From Salinicola halimionae (lineage in GTDB: Bacteria > Pseudomonadota > Gammaproteobacteria > Pseudomonadales > Halomonadaceae), in the NCBI RefSeq assembly GCF_003206065.1, contig NZ_PZJQ01000002.1, positions 131,321-195,320 on the forward strand: DNA of 64,000 nucleotides, in the 5' to 3' direction. Position 1 is the first letter of the stretch; each line of letters opens with the position of its first letter. The translations under genes and the position numbers were made by a program. The notes beneath the pieces are model-generated. The model searched no databases, had not been told where the DNA came from, and worked only from the letters and a program-made list of their open reading frames with translations. This document shows, in pieces, positions 26,070 through 35,047 of this stretch.

Positions 26070-27203
26070 TCAATTGCCCAACCTCTCAAAGGAAACGCGC
26101 AGCTTTTCTGTCTGGCGCCGGTAGGAGTAGTCACTTACCAACTCGGAAAGTCTCAGGCCCAGCGTCTCGAGATCCGACTCGATCAGCAGTCGCTCGAGAC
26201 GATCGACCCACCCATCGGTGTCACGACTTTCCAGCATCAGATCGGCATGGTCTGCCTCGAGCAATTCGGCGGCGCCGGTAGTGGAGGAAAGTAAAACCGG
26301 CGTGCCACAGGCCATGGCCTCGAGCGAGACGCGGCCAAACTCTTCGATGTGGGCCGGCAGCACGAACACGTCCAGCGCCCCGTAGAGTGTCTCGACGTCA
26401 CTGACGGTAGTACGCCAGATAAAGCGCTCGGCGATGCCAGCCTGTTCAGCCTGGCGCTGGTAGGGAGCAAAGTCGTCCTTGCCGACGACCAGAAAGCGGC
26501 ACTGCCCTGGCAGGCGCTGTTCCAGACCGGCGGCCATCTCGACGAATCCGGCGACGTTGCGTTTGGTAAAATTGCCGGAGGTGATCAAGCCGATCAAGCG
26601 GGTGTCATCCTCGATGCCTAACTCGCGTCGGCGGGCCTCACGTCCTGTCGCGGCCCGTTCGAGGTTGAAGATGTCGGGATCGTAGCCTGGGTAACTGATC
26701 TCGATACGCGATTCGTCGATGCCATAGCGATCGTGGAAATCCTCCGCCATCATGCGGGAATTGACCGCCACCCGACGAAACTTGCCGCCCTCGAGCACAT
26801 GATCGTGAATGGCGGCCACTTCGTGGCCCGCGGGCAGGTCGCGGCCATGAATGCGCTGGCTGGCCAGGTGCACGCAGTTGTGCATGTAAACCACATCGGG
26901 CGTCTCGACATCACCGTGACTGACCAGCATCGCGGGGGGGTGACGCCGGCACCAGGCCTGCACACGACGGTTGAACCAGAAGCGTCGGAAGGGCCCCTTG
27001 AACGGCCAGCGCTTCAACCGGACGAGCTCGGCGCCGGCCGTTTCAGCCAGTTCCCGCCGACCGCGTTCAGCAAGGATTACCACCCGATAGCCCAGCGCTT
27101 TCAACGCCGCGGCCTGTTCGAAGGCGTTGCGACTGGCGCCGGTACTCTTTTCCACCTGACGAATGGCAATCACGGCCAACGGCGCTTGCGGATCTTCAGT
27201 CAC
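26070..27203 (-). CDS. Glycosyltransferase family 4 (LPS core)
   Basis: A 377-aa GT-B glycosyltransferase predicted to extend the LPS core from a nucleotide sugar. The N-terminal domain includes QVEKSTGASRNAFEQAAAL, and the C-terminal domain has the donor-site pattern ITSGNFTKRNVAGFVE (near 210) and HIEEFGRVSLEAMACGTPVLLS (near 288) with the E-x7-E motif. It is the most upstream minus-strand gene of the LPS block, divergent from kdkA with a 186-bp gap between start codons. Sugar and linkage cannot be read; WaaG-like glucosyltransfer is one possibility. Confidence 0.85.
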   Translation of the reverse strand: MTEDPQAPLAVIAIRQVEKSTGASRNAFEQAAALKALGYRVVILAERGRRELAETAGAELVRLKRWPFKGPFRRFWFNRRVQAWCRRHPPAMLVSHGDVETPDVVYMHNCVHLASQRIHGRDLPAGHEVAAIHDHVLEGGKFRRVAVNSRMMAEDFHDRYGIDESRIEISYPGYDPDIFNLERAATGREARRRELGIEDDTRLIGLITSGNFTKRNVAGFVEMAAGLEQRLPGQCRFLVVGKDDFAPYQRQAEQAGIAERFIWRTTVSDVETLYGALDVFVLPAHIEEFGRVSLEAMACGTPVLLSSTTGAAELLEADHADLMLESRDTDGWVDRLERLLIESDLETLGLRLSELVSDYSYRRQTEKLRVSFERLGN

Positions 27204-27389
27204 GAAAGCTTCCTCGATGTTCGATGGATGCCCGCACGGTCGTCGAATGCCGAACGGTACGAATCGCCAACATGCGGTGGCAGGTTTGCCCGGTTACAAT
27301 GCGCCCCGGCGGCTCATTGTCGCCTATCTTGTCTCTCCGCTGGCCGGCGACACCGCAACCTCGCTTCGGCCCAACGTCAAGGATCGGTC

Positions 27390-28124
27390 ATGCCGCTATC
27401 GACCTACCATCATCGGGACGCGCATATCTTATACGATCCTGCGCGCCTCGCTCATCCCGACCTGCCGATTCTTCCCGAGTTCGGGGAAGCCTGGCTGGAT
27501 CCAGATGCTTGGGCCGAACGCGGCCTGGTGATCGGTTCGGCTCCGGGGCGCGGTGCCAGTCAGTTTCTCGAGATCGAGGCGTCCGAGTGGGTGCTACGAC
27601 CCTACCGCCGCGGTGGCATGGTAGCCAAGGTCAGCCAGGTCGACTATCTATGGACCGGGCTAGAGCGCACTCGGGGTTTCCGCGAAATGCGACTGACGCG
27701 CGCCCTGTTCGAGCAGGGGCTGCCGGTACCGGCGCCGGTGGCATCCATCGTGATACGTCACGGCCTGAGCTATCGCGCTGCGCTGATCACCGAGCGCCTG
27801 GCGAACAGCGAGGCGCTGGCCGAGCGGCTGGCCGATGCCTCGCCTGCGCTGCTTGCCGACGTTGGCGCCACCATTCGACGATTTCACGATGCCGGCCTCG
27901 ATCACGTCGACCTCAACGCACGCAATCTGCTGGTTTCAGCCGATGATAAGGTTTGGCTGATAGATTTCGACCGCTGTCGAATTCGCCCGAAAGGCAGATG
28001 GCGACAGCGCAACCTGTTACGGCTCAAGCGCTCTCTTCTTCGTTTCTCGCCCTTGGGTGCCCAAGCGTCCTACGATCTCGTCGTCGAAGGGTATGGCGGC
28101 GCGCTAGGCACTCATTCACGCTAA
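27390..28124 (+). CDS. kdkA: 3-deoxy-D-manno-octulosonic acid kinase
   Basis: Kinase that phosphorylates O4 of the Kdo residue in the LPS inner core, using ATP. The 244-aa product is of the RIO/WaaP-like fold: VLRPYRRGGMVAKV near residue 69 (nucleotide-binding strands), the catalytic loop DHVDLNARNLLV (about 171-182) and the metal-binding DFDRC (about 192-196). I use ATG 27390, preceded by AAGGATCGGTC; the long open frame upstream (to 26733) lies antisense to the glycosyltransferase gene. It heads the plus-strand operon kdkA-yejM-like-GT2-GT4-ddl-opgB-like. Pairing with an OpsX-type heptosyltransferase fits a core with phosphorylated Kdo. Confidence 0.9.
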   Translation: MPLSTYHHRDAHILYDPARLAHPDLPILPEFGEAWLDPDAWAERGLVIGSAPGRGASQFLEIEASEWVLRPYRRGGMVAKVSQVDYLWTGLERTRGFREMRLTRALFEQGLPVPAPVASIVIRHGLSYRAALITERLANSEALAERLADASPALLADVGATIRRFHDAGLDHVDLNARNLLVSADDKVWLIDFDRCRIRPKGRWRQRNLLRLKRSLLRFSPLGAQASYDLVVEGYGGALGTHSR

Positions 28125-28138
28125 GGCTCTTCCTGTTC

Positions 28139-29980
28139 ATGCATGACACGCTGAAGCGCCGTTGGCGCAGCACTCTGCTTTTTGCCCTTTTTCAACTGCC
28201 GCTCGTCTGGCTGATCGCTCTGCGTTATTCGCCTTATCTGGCCACTCCGCATGACCCTATGGGGATCGCCTATCTAATCCTGACCTGGGTTGGCCACTTC
28301 GGCATGCTGGTCCTGCTCGGCTGGCTACCGCTCGCCGTAATGGCATTGGTGCTCAAGGCGCGCTGGCTATGGATGCCGGCGACACTTTTCGGGGCGCTGG
28401 GGCTGAGCGCGCTGCTGCTGGACACGATCGTCTACGCTCAGTATCGCTTTCACGTGAACGCCTTCATGGTGTCGCTGTTCCTGAACGACAAGGACGGCGA
28501 AATCTTCAGCTTTACCACGACTACCTGGCTGGCTGTCGTGGGCAGCGTGATCGCGGCACTGGCGCTGGAAGGTTGGCTCGCCCGCCGCCTGATCGTGGAT
28601 AATCGCGGCGGTCGCCTGCCGGTGGGGCTCGCCTGCGGCGTGATTCTGGTGACCCTGATCGGCAGCCATGGGCTGCACGTCGTCGCCGACGCCCGCTATC
28701 AGCGTAGCGTGACCCAGCAGGTCGGCATCTATCCGTTGCTGTTTCCGGCTACCGCCAAGGGCTTCATGGAGAAACACGGCTGGCTCGACCCCCGCGCCGC
28801 CCGCGCCGAACGGGCCGATATCGATGCCAAGCAGGCGCAGAATCTCGACTGGCCCAAGACGCCTCTCAGTTGCCAGAACGAGGCAGCCCCCAATGTCATG
28901 GTGGTGCTGATCGACTCCTGGCGCGCCGATGAGTACGGACCCCAGAACACGCCGAACCTCTACGCCGCGCTGAACGACAGTGGACGCCGCTATCTCGATC
29001 ATTACAGCGGTGGCAACGCCACCCGAAACGGTGCCATGAGCCTGTTTTACGGGCTCAGCGGCAACTATTACGCTTATCTGGATGATACCCAGACGCCACC
29101 CCTGTTGATCACCCAGCTACAGAAACAGGGCTATGCGCTGGGCATCTTTTCCTCGGCCAGCCTCGATGGCGTCGGGTTCGATCGCACGATCTTTTCGTCG
29201 GTCGATTCGCTGCGCCTGAGCACGCAAGGCGATTCTCCCGCAGGTCGAGATCAACGGATGACCGACGACTGGCTGGGCTGGCTCGCTCAGCAGGAGCAGA
29301 ACGACGAATCCCCCTGGTTCGGCATGCTGTTCTACGACGCGCCCCATGGCTACGATGTGCCGGATGGCGCCGACCAGCCGTACCAGCCTTCGGTGAAGGG
29401 AATGGATTATCTCGATCTGGGCCCCGATACCGACCCAGAGCCCTACTTCAATCGCCATCGCAACGCGGTGCACTACGACGACGAGTTGCTCGGTCGGGTG
29501 ATCGACGATCTCAAGGCCAAGGGCGAGTGGGACGACACGATGCTGGTGGTTACCGCCGACCACGGTCAGTCGCTCAATGATTTCGGCAAGAACTACTGGG
29601 GCCACAACAGCAACTTCGCCTCACCGCAGACTCACGTGCCGATGATCGTCAACGGCCCCGGGGTCGAACCCGGCCGGGTCGAGGGCATAACCAGTCACCT
29701 CGATGTGATGCCGATGCTGATGCGACATGCCCTGGGCTGCAGCAATCCGCTTGCTGACTACGCCCAGGGCGAGGACCTGCTCGATCCGGGCCTCGACCAT
29801 CCCTGGGTCCAGGCCAGCAGCTATATCGATTACGGCATCATCGAACCGAAGCGCATCACTGTGGTCGACGGTACCGGTCAGTGGAACATCGTCGATCGGC
29901 AGCTCGATCCCATCGATGATGCCGAGTTCTCGCCGGCGGTATTCGACGCCATGCAGTGGTTCCGTCAGTTCTACCGGTAG
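28139..29980 (+). CDS. yejM: YejM/PbgA-like membrane protein (DUF3413 plus sulfatase-type domain)
   Basis: Inner-membrane protein of 613 aa. The N-terminal third has about five hydrophobic segments (about residues 10-200), followed by a periplasmic alkaline-phosphatase-fold domain with NVMVVLIDSWRADEYG (about 257), a YSGGNATRNGAMSLFYGLSG segment and TADHGQSLND near 465. In E. coli YejM (586 aa) senses periplasmic LPS and, through LapB, controls LpxC stability and thus LPS synthesis; whether the enzymatic site is used here is not known. It begins 15 bp after kdkA. The start ATG 28139 is chosen by the family N-terminus. Confidence 0.85.
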   Translation: MHDTLKRRWRSTLLFALFQLPLVWLIALRYSPYLATPHDPMGIAYLILTWVGHFGMLVLLGWLPLAVMALVLKARWLWMPATLFGALGLSALLLDTIVYAQYRFHVNAFMVSLFLNDKDGEIFSFTTTTWLAVVGSVIAALALEGWLARRLIVDNRGGRLPVGLACGVILVTLIGSHGLHVVADARYQRSVTQQVGIYPLLFPATAKGFMEKHGWLDPRAARAERADIDAKQAQNLDWPKTPLSCQNEAAPNVMVVLIDSWRADEYGPQNTPNLYAALNDSGRRYLDHYSGGNATRNGAMSLFYGLSGNYYAYLDDTQTPPLLITQLQKQGYALGIFSSASLDGVGFDRTIFSSVDSLRLSTQGDSPAGRDQRMTDDWLGWLAQQEQNDESPWFGMLFYDAPHGYDVPDGADQPYQPSVKGMDYLDLGPDTDPEPYFNRHRNAVHYDDELLGRVIDDLKAKGEWDDTMLVVTADHGQSLNDFGKNYWGHNSNFASPQTHVPMIVNGPGVEPGRVEGITSHLDVMPMLMRHALGCSNPLADYAQGEDLLDPGLDHPWVQASSYIDYGIIEPKRITVVDGTGQWNIVDRQLDPIDDAEFSPAVFDAMQWFRQFYR

Positions 29981-30042
29981 CCTTGTCGATGTCACAATGA
30001 CTAGCGCTACAATGCGCCAGACGCTGTCGAACATCCTGGGCG

Positions 30043-30067
30043 GGGCGTCGCGATTATCGCGACGCCC
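30043..30067. other. Perfect palindrome between yejM and the GT2 gene
   Basis: A 25-bp interrupted palindrome: 12-nt arms (30043-30054 GGGCGTCGCGAT; 30056-30067 ATCGCGACGCCC) around a single T. It could form an 11-bp hairpin in RNA, acting as an attenuator or terminator, or be a protein-binding site. No U-tract follows. Confidence 0.6.
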
Positions 30068-30118
30068 GCTATCGTTTGGCACCGAGTCCGTAAATCCATC
30101 GACGATCCAGGAGGGCTC

Positions 30119-30922
30119 ATGGCCGCCATTACCGGCGTGGTGATCACGCTCGACGAAGCTGACAACATCGAAGCCTGCCTGGCCTCGCTGCAGCGGGTCT
30201 GTGATGAACTGATCGTGGTCGATTCCGGCTCCCTAGACGAGACGGTGGCCCGGGCCGAGGCGTTCGGCGCCCGCGTGATCCATCAGCCCTATCTGGGCGA
30301 TGGCCCGCAGAAGCGTGTCGGACCGCAGACGGCCAGCCATCGCTGGGTGCTGTCACTGGACGCTGATGAGCGGCTAACCGACGACGCCGTGGCAGTCATC
30401 CAGGCCCTCGATCTGGATGCCGGTGAAAATGGAGAAGGCGGCCACGACGCCTATGCGCTGCGCCGGCGAAACTTCATCGGCAGCCGCTGGATCCGCCACT
30501 GCGGATGGTATCCGGATTACTGCATCCGGCTGTTCGATCGCGAGCGCTGCGGGTTCTCCGAGAGCCGCCAGCATGCATCCGTCCAAGCCACGAATCCGCA
30601 GCGTCTGGACGCCGACCTGGAACATTACTCGTTCGCCAACCTCGCCGAGCTTTTCGGCAAGGCCAGCGGTCGCTTTTCCAATCGCGCGGCCAAGATCATG
30701 TACCTCAAGGGCAAGCGCGCCAATGCGCTGTCACCGGCACTTCATGGTGCCAATGCCTTCATGCGCAAGTACGTATTCCAGCGCGGCTTTCTCGGTGGGC
30801 TCGACGGCATTTCGGTGGCGCTGTCTGCGGCGGTCAACGCCTATCTGAAATACGCCAAGCTGCTCGAGTTGCAGCGCGACGCCAAGGTGCGCGAGGCCGA
30901 AAATTTCGATCGGATATGGTGA
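30119..30922 (+). CDS. Glycosyltransferase family 2 (WaaE/KdtX-like LPS core glucosyltransferase)
   Basis: A 267-aa GT-A enzyme. The nucleotide-sugar domain shows GVVITLDEADNIEACL (5-20), VDSGSLDETVARAEAFGA (near 37) and the metal site SLDADERL (near 80), then the WaaE-like stretches GWYPDYCIRLFDR (near 128) and SFANLAELFGKASGRFSN (near 175). WaaE-type enzymes add a beta-1,4-glucose to heptose I of the inner core. The ATG at 30119 has a strong ribosome site (CAGGAGGGCTC). It is followed after 4 bp by the next glycosyltransferase, so the two are co-translated in the same operon. Confidence 0.86.
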   Translation: MAAITGVVITLDEADNIEACLASLQRVCDELIVVDSGSLDETVARAEAFGARVIHQPYLGDGPQKRVGPQTASHRWVLSLDADERLTDDAVAVIQALDLDAGENGEGGHDAYALRRRNFIGSRWIRHCGWYPDYCIRLFDRERCGFSESRQHASVQATNPQRLDADLEHYSFANLAELFGKASGRFSNRAAKIMYLKGKRANALSPALHGANAFMRKYVFQRGFLGGLDGISVALSAAVNAYLKYAKLLELQRDAKVREAENFDRIW

Positions 30923-30926
30923 CGAT

Positions 30927-32027
30927 ATGACGACTCGTCCGTTGCACGTCCGTCACGTCAATCTGGCTCGGGGTTTCCGTGGCGGTGAGCGCCAGACGCT
31001 GCTGCTGATCGAAGCGCTGGCACGCCTGGGGAAACAACAGGGCGGTATCGATCAGAGCCTGGTCTGCCGTCGCGACTCCCCCATGCGAGAAGCGCTGGCT
31101 GATTTGGATATCGATGCCGATATCACACTGATCGACGCCGATCATGCCCTTGCCGGTCACTGTCATCATGATCGCCACCGCCCGAAGGCGACCCTGACGC
31201 ATGCCCACGAAGCCAAGGCGGTGCACTGGGCGTGGGCCGAACGTCGCCTGCGCGGCACGCCCTATCTTCTGACGCGCCGTGTACCCCAGCCGGTCAAGGA
31301 CAAGCGCTTCAATCGTTTGACCTATCGCGGCGCCGCGACCGCCGTGGCGATTTCGTCGGTGATTGAGAGCCATCTTCGCGATAGGAACTGGTGTCCCGTC
31401 ACTCGCATTCCCAGCGTGCTGTCGGGTCAGCCGAGCGATGCAAGCCGGGTCAAGGCGCTACGCGAGCGCTTTGCCGAACGTCGAGTGATCGGCCATATCG
31501 GTGCGCTGGTGGATCGCCACAAGGGCCAGCGCGTGCTGATAGAGACGGCGCGACGGCTTCGCGAGACGCATCCCGACGTCTGCTTCCTGCTGCTCGGCGA
31601 AGGCGACGATGGCGAGGCGCTGAAGGCCGAAAGCGCGGAGCTCGACAACGTGATCTGGGAAGGCTTCCAGCGCAATGTCGGCGACTATCTCGAGATCATG
31701 ACGCTGTTCGCCTTCCCCTCACGCAATGAAGGCCTGGGCTCGACGCTGCTCGATGCCATGGATCACGGCGTGCCGATCGTGGCCAGTAACGTCGATGGCA
31801 TACCGGATCTGATCGAGGATGACGTCAGCGGAGTGCTGGTACCCGTCGGCGATTCCGATGCGTTGGCAGCGGCTCTCACCGCGCTGCTGGAAGACCCGGC
31901 ACGTCGGCAGCGGTTGGCCACCGGCGCCAGTCGACGCCTGTCGGCGTTCACTCCGAATGCCATGGCTACAGCCTATCTTGCGCTGTACCGGCAACTCGTC
32001 GATGCGCGTCAACAAGGCAATACCTAG
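30927..32027 (+). CDS. Glycosyltransferase family 4 (LPS core)
   Basis: A 366-aa GT-B glycosyltransferase. N-terminal VRHVNLARGFRGGERQTLLL marks the acceptor domain; the C-terminal half has GHIGALVDRHKGQRVLIE (about 190), LLLGEGDDGE (about 227) and PSRNEGLGSTLLDAMDHGVPIVASNVDGIPD (about 268) for nucleotide-sugar binding. It starts 4 bp after the preceding GT2 gene and precedes ddl by 108 bp. The sugar transferred is unknown; membership in the LPS core operon suggests core extension or outer-core addition. Confidence 0.86.
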   Translation: MTTRPLHVRHVNLARGFRGGERQTLLLIEALARLGKQQGGIDQSLVCRRDSPMREALADLDIDADITLIDADHALAGHCHHDRHRPKATLTHAHEAKAVHWAWAERRLRGTPYLLTRRVPQPVKDKRFNRLTYRGAATAVAISSVIESHLRDRNWCPVTRIPSVLSGQPSDASRVKALRERFAERRVIGHIGALVDRHKGQRVLIETARRLRETHPDVCFLLLGEGDDGEALKAESAELDNVIWEGFQRNVGDYLEIMTLFAFPSRNEGLGSTLLDAMDHGVPIVASNVDGIPDLIEDDVSGVLVPVGDSDALAAALTALLEDPARRQRLATGASRRLSAFTPNAMATAYLALYRQLVDARQQGNT

Positions 32028-32135
32028 GCGGCGGAATACTCGATCGATAGTAACGTGGCATCATGACGGCCGAGTGGCATAAAGAGTGACAGCGCCCGGG
32101 CGGCGTCGAGATCGTTAGCGAAGTGGAGCAGAACT

Positions 32136-33233
32136 ATGAGCAAGATTCGGGTTGGCATCATCTGCGGCGGGAAATCGGCGGAGCATGAAGTCTCGCTGCA
32201 GTCGGCCAGAAACATCGTCGATGCGCTGGATCGAGAGCGTTTCGAGGTTACGGTCATCGGCATCGACAAGCAGGGCCAATGGCATATCAACGATGCCGGC
32301 AATTTTCTGCTCAATGCCGATGATCCCCGACGCATTGCCCTCAACCCCTCTGCCGGCGATATCGCCCTGGTGCCTGGCCGCGAACATCGGCAGTTGATCG
32401 CCACCGACGCTTCTCAGGGTGCACTGAGCCAACTGGACGTGGTCTTCCCTATCGTTCACGGCACGCTCGGCGAGGATGGTTCGCTGCAGGGGCTGCTGCG
32501 GATGGCCAATCTGCCCTTCGTCGGCTCCGGCGTTCTCGGCTCGGCCGCCGGAATGGACAAGGACGTTGCCAAACGTCTGCTGCGCGACGCCGGTATCCCG
32601 GTCTCGCCTTTCGTCACCCTCACTCGTCGCACGGCAGCCAGCGTCGATTTCGACGCACTGCGTGCGGAGCTCGGGTCGCCGTTGTTCGTCAAACCGGCCA
32701 ATCAGGGCTCTTCGGTCGGGGTCAGCCGGGTGGAGAACGCCGCCGAGTTCGATCAGGCACTGGCGCTGGCACTGGCGTTCGATCACAAGGTGCTGGTCGA
32801 GTCCGCTGTCATCGGACGCGAGATCGAGTGCGCGGTACTGGGTAACGACACGCCGGAGGCGAGCGTTTGCGGCGAGATCGTGGTCGAGAACGGTTTCTAC
32901 TCCTACGACACCAAGTACATCGACGATGACGCGGCTACCGTCGCCGTTCCCGCCGATATCGACGCCGGCGCCAGTGAATCGATCCGCCAAATTGCGGTAC
33001 GCACATTCCAGGTGCTGGAGTGTGCCGGCCTGGCTCGTGTCGATGTCTTTCTCACGCCCGAGGGGAAAGTCGTCGTCAACGAAATCAACACTCTCCCGGG
33101 CTTCACCCGCATCAGCATGTACCCCAAGCTGTGGCAGGCAAGCGGCCTTACCTACTCGGCACTGGTGACGCGGCTGATCGAACTGGCCATGGCGCGCCAT
33201 GCCGAAGATCTGGCGCTTCGAGATTCCCGCTGA
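32136..33233 (+). CDS. ddl: D-alanine--D-alanine ligase
   Basis: ATP-grasp enzyme making the D-Ala-D-Ala dipeptide for peptidoglycan precursors. The 365-aa product is of the long DdlA type (E. coli DdlA 364 aa). Motifs seen are [20 protein letters not shown] at the N-terminus, [16 protein letters not shown] near 185, EINTLPGFT near 315 and [11 protein letters not shown] near the C-terminus (Mg2+ and omega-loop). Start ATG 32136 has GTGGAGCAGAACT upstream. It is unusual to find it in an LPS operon and not in the mra/dcw cluster; a second ddl (ddlB) elsewhere in the genome is likely. A tandem array overlaps the stop codon. Confidence 0.95.
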   Translation: MSKIRVGIICGGKSAEHEVSLQSARNIVDALDRERFEVTVIGIDKQGQWHINDAGNFLLNADDPRRIALNPSAGDIALVPGREHRQLIATDASQGALSQLDVVFPIVHGTLGEDGSLQGLLRMANLPFVGSGVLGSAAGMDKDVAKRLLRDAGIPVSPFVTLTRRTAASVDFDALRAELGSPLFVKPANQGSSVGVSRVENAAEFDQALALALAFDHKVLVESAVIGREIECAVLGNDTPEASVCGEIVVENGFYSYDTKYIDDDAATVAVPADIDAGASESIRQIAVRTFQVLECAGLARVDVFLTPEGKVVVNEINTLPGFTRISMYPKLWQASGLTYSALVTRLIELAMARHAEDLALRDSR

Positions 33234-33281
33234 CCGTCATGAGATGTCCGCCGAGCGCTGTGAGATTTCCGCCGAGCGCTA
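33219..33281. repeat. 21-bp tandem array overlapping the ddl stop codon
   Basis: Three units (33219-33239, 33240-33260, 33261-33281) with a 21-bp period. Units two and three differ at few positions (TGAGATGTCCGCCGAGCGCT and TGAGATTTCCGCCGAGCGCT); unit one overlaps the ddl C-terminus and its stop codon and is more diverged. Confidence 0.7.
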
Positions 33282-33439
33282 CGGACCTTCCCCTGCGCGG
33301 CGCGAATGCCGCCGAACGGGCAGGAACTCTTCGGTAACCTGCTTGTCTTGAAGTCGTCATGATAGAGTCATGACGACTTCTCATGCGATGCCAGGAATTG
33401 GCATCGACAGCACACGACGTTCACGGATCGAAGCCGGTC

Positions 33440-35002
33440 ATGACCATCTCTCGCGATACACGACGTTGGTGTGCACTCACCTACATCGGCCTCTGCATCG
33501 GTTACGCCGTCATGGTGATCGGGGTACTCCCATGGTGGACACCCATTGTCATCGCTCTCGCCTGGCTCGCCATCGGCTACCACTTCCATTGGGGCCATGC
33601 CTCGCAACGCGCAACCCAGCGCAAGGCGTGGCCATGGTCGTTGCTGCCCTTGATCCTGTGGTGGGTCTACATCTATCTCGACGACAGCTTCGGCCAGCTC
33701 GATTTGGGCGCGGTGATCTTTCATCTGCAGGCCGGTATCGAAGAGAATGGCAGTACTGATCGCCAGATCGCCGGGGTACTCTATTCCATAGCCGCGATCA
33801 TCATGCTGGTCGCGGTAACCTGGCTGGTGCGAGCGGATCACCGCTGGCGCCTGTGGGAACGGGTGCTGAGTCTGTTCCTGCTTGCCTTCAATCCGCTGCT
33901 GTTCGGGCTGTCTCTGCGCGGTGCCGCCGTGATCGACGACGACGAGTCCTGGCTCAACGCTCGCTATCGGCCCCCTGAGATCGTCGCGGCGCCGCAGCAG
34001 CAGCCTAATCTGATCTATCTCTACATGGAGAGTACCGAGCGCACTTACAGCGATACTCGGCGCTTCGGTGATGCTTACGAAGATCTGGCCCAACTGGGCA
34101 AGGAAGGCATCGTCTTCGATGGCGTCAAGCAGCTCGACAATACCGGCTGGACGATGGCTGGCATGGTCGCCAGCCAGTGCGGCGTACCACTGATGCCGGC
34201 GGGACTGATGCACGATAACCAGTTCGAGCCGCTATCGGACGTGCTCCCGGGCGTCGATTGCCTCGGCGACCTGCTCCATGCACGTGGTTATGACCTCACT
34301 TACATGGGCGGCGCCAGTACGAAGTTCGCCGGCAAGGCAAAGTTTTATCGAGGGCACGGCTTCGATACCGCCCTGGGTCGCGACGAACTGGAGGACAAAG
34401 CGCTGGCCGGCTATCTCAATGATTGGGGACTTTACGACGATACGCTGTTCGATCTCGCCGAAAAGCGTATCCGGAGTCTCCATGACAGCCAGAAACCCTA
34501 CGCCTTCTTCGGCCTGACCCTGGCAGCGCATCCGCCGTTCGGCAATCCGTCGCAGTCGTGTATCGACAATCAGGGCCCGTTCGACGGCACCGATATTCTC
34601 TATTCGGTCAAATGTACCGGCTGGCTCGTCAAGAATTTCATCGAACGACTCCGATCCGAGGGGCTGCTGGACAATACCTTGATCGTGGTGGCCAGTGATC
34701 ATCTCTCGATGAAGAACTCCGTATGGGAAGATCTCATCGCCGAGGATCGCGAGAATACGCTGATAATGCTGGGCAACGGCCTGCGCCCAAACGTGATCGA
34801 GCGGCCAGCGAGCATGGTCGACGTGCTGCCGACGCTGCTGGAAGCAATGGGCTATACCGTTCCTGATCATCGCGCAGGTCTGGGCGTGTCGCTATTCTCG
34901 TCATCCCCCACCCTGATCGAACGTTACTCGCTGGAGGAGATGAATCAGCGCATGCGTAGCGAGAACATTCTTCAGGAAAGACTCTGGAACGGGGTCAACT
35001 GA
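33440..35002 (+). CDS. Phosphoglycerol transferase I-like membrane enzyme (OpgB/MdoB type)
   Basis: A 520-aa inner-membrane protein: four to five hydrophobic segments in the first 170 residues, then a periplasmic alkaline-phosphatase-superfamily domain. Key matches to OpgB are NLIYLYMESTERTYSD (near 191), NTGWTMAGMVASQCGVPL (near 234, carrying the nucleophilic Thr) and VVASDHLSMKN (near 417, metal ligands). OpgB adds phosphoglycerol from phosphatidylglycerol to periplasmic glucans; here, last in an LPS operon, it might instead modify the core. I chose ATG 33440; 19 more codons are open upstream. Confidence 0.78.
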   Translation: MTISRDTRRWCALTYIGLCIGYAVMVIGVLPWWTPIVIALAWLAIGYHFHWGHASQRATQRKAWPWSLLPLILWWVYIYLDDSFGQLDLGAVIFHLQAGIEENGSTDRQIAGVLYSIAAIIMLVAVTWLVRADHRWRLWERVLSLFLLAFNPLLFGLSLRGAAVIDDDESWLNARYRPPEIVAAPQQQPNLIYLYMESTERTYSDTRRFGDAYEDLAQLGKEGIVFDGVKQLDNTGWTMAGMVASQCGVPLMPAGLMHDNQFEPLSDVLPGVDCLGDLLHARGYDLTYMGGASTKFAGKAKFYRGHGFDTALGRDELEDKALAGYLNDWGLYDDTLFDLAEKRIRSLHDSQKPYAFFGLTLAAHPPFGNPSQSCIDNQGPFDGTDILYSVKCTGWLVKNFIERLRSEGLLDNTLIVVASDHLSMKNSVWEDLIAEDRENTLIMLGNGLRPNVIERPASMVDVLPTLLEAMGYTVPDHRAGLGVSLFSSSPTLIERYSLEEMNQRMRSENILQERLWNGVN

Positions 35003-35047
35003 GCGTCATCGCGAGGAGCAAGCGGCAAGCACCTGCCGGAGTATGAT

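Noticed and set aside
28446-28461. parS-like GCTTTCACGTGAACGC inside the yejM-like gene
   Set aside because: Five mismatches to the 16-mer; the outer bases of the palindrome are absent.
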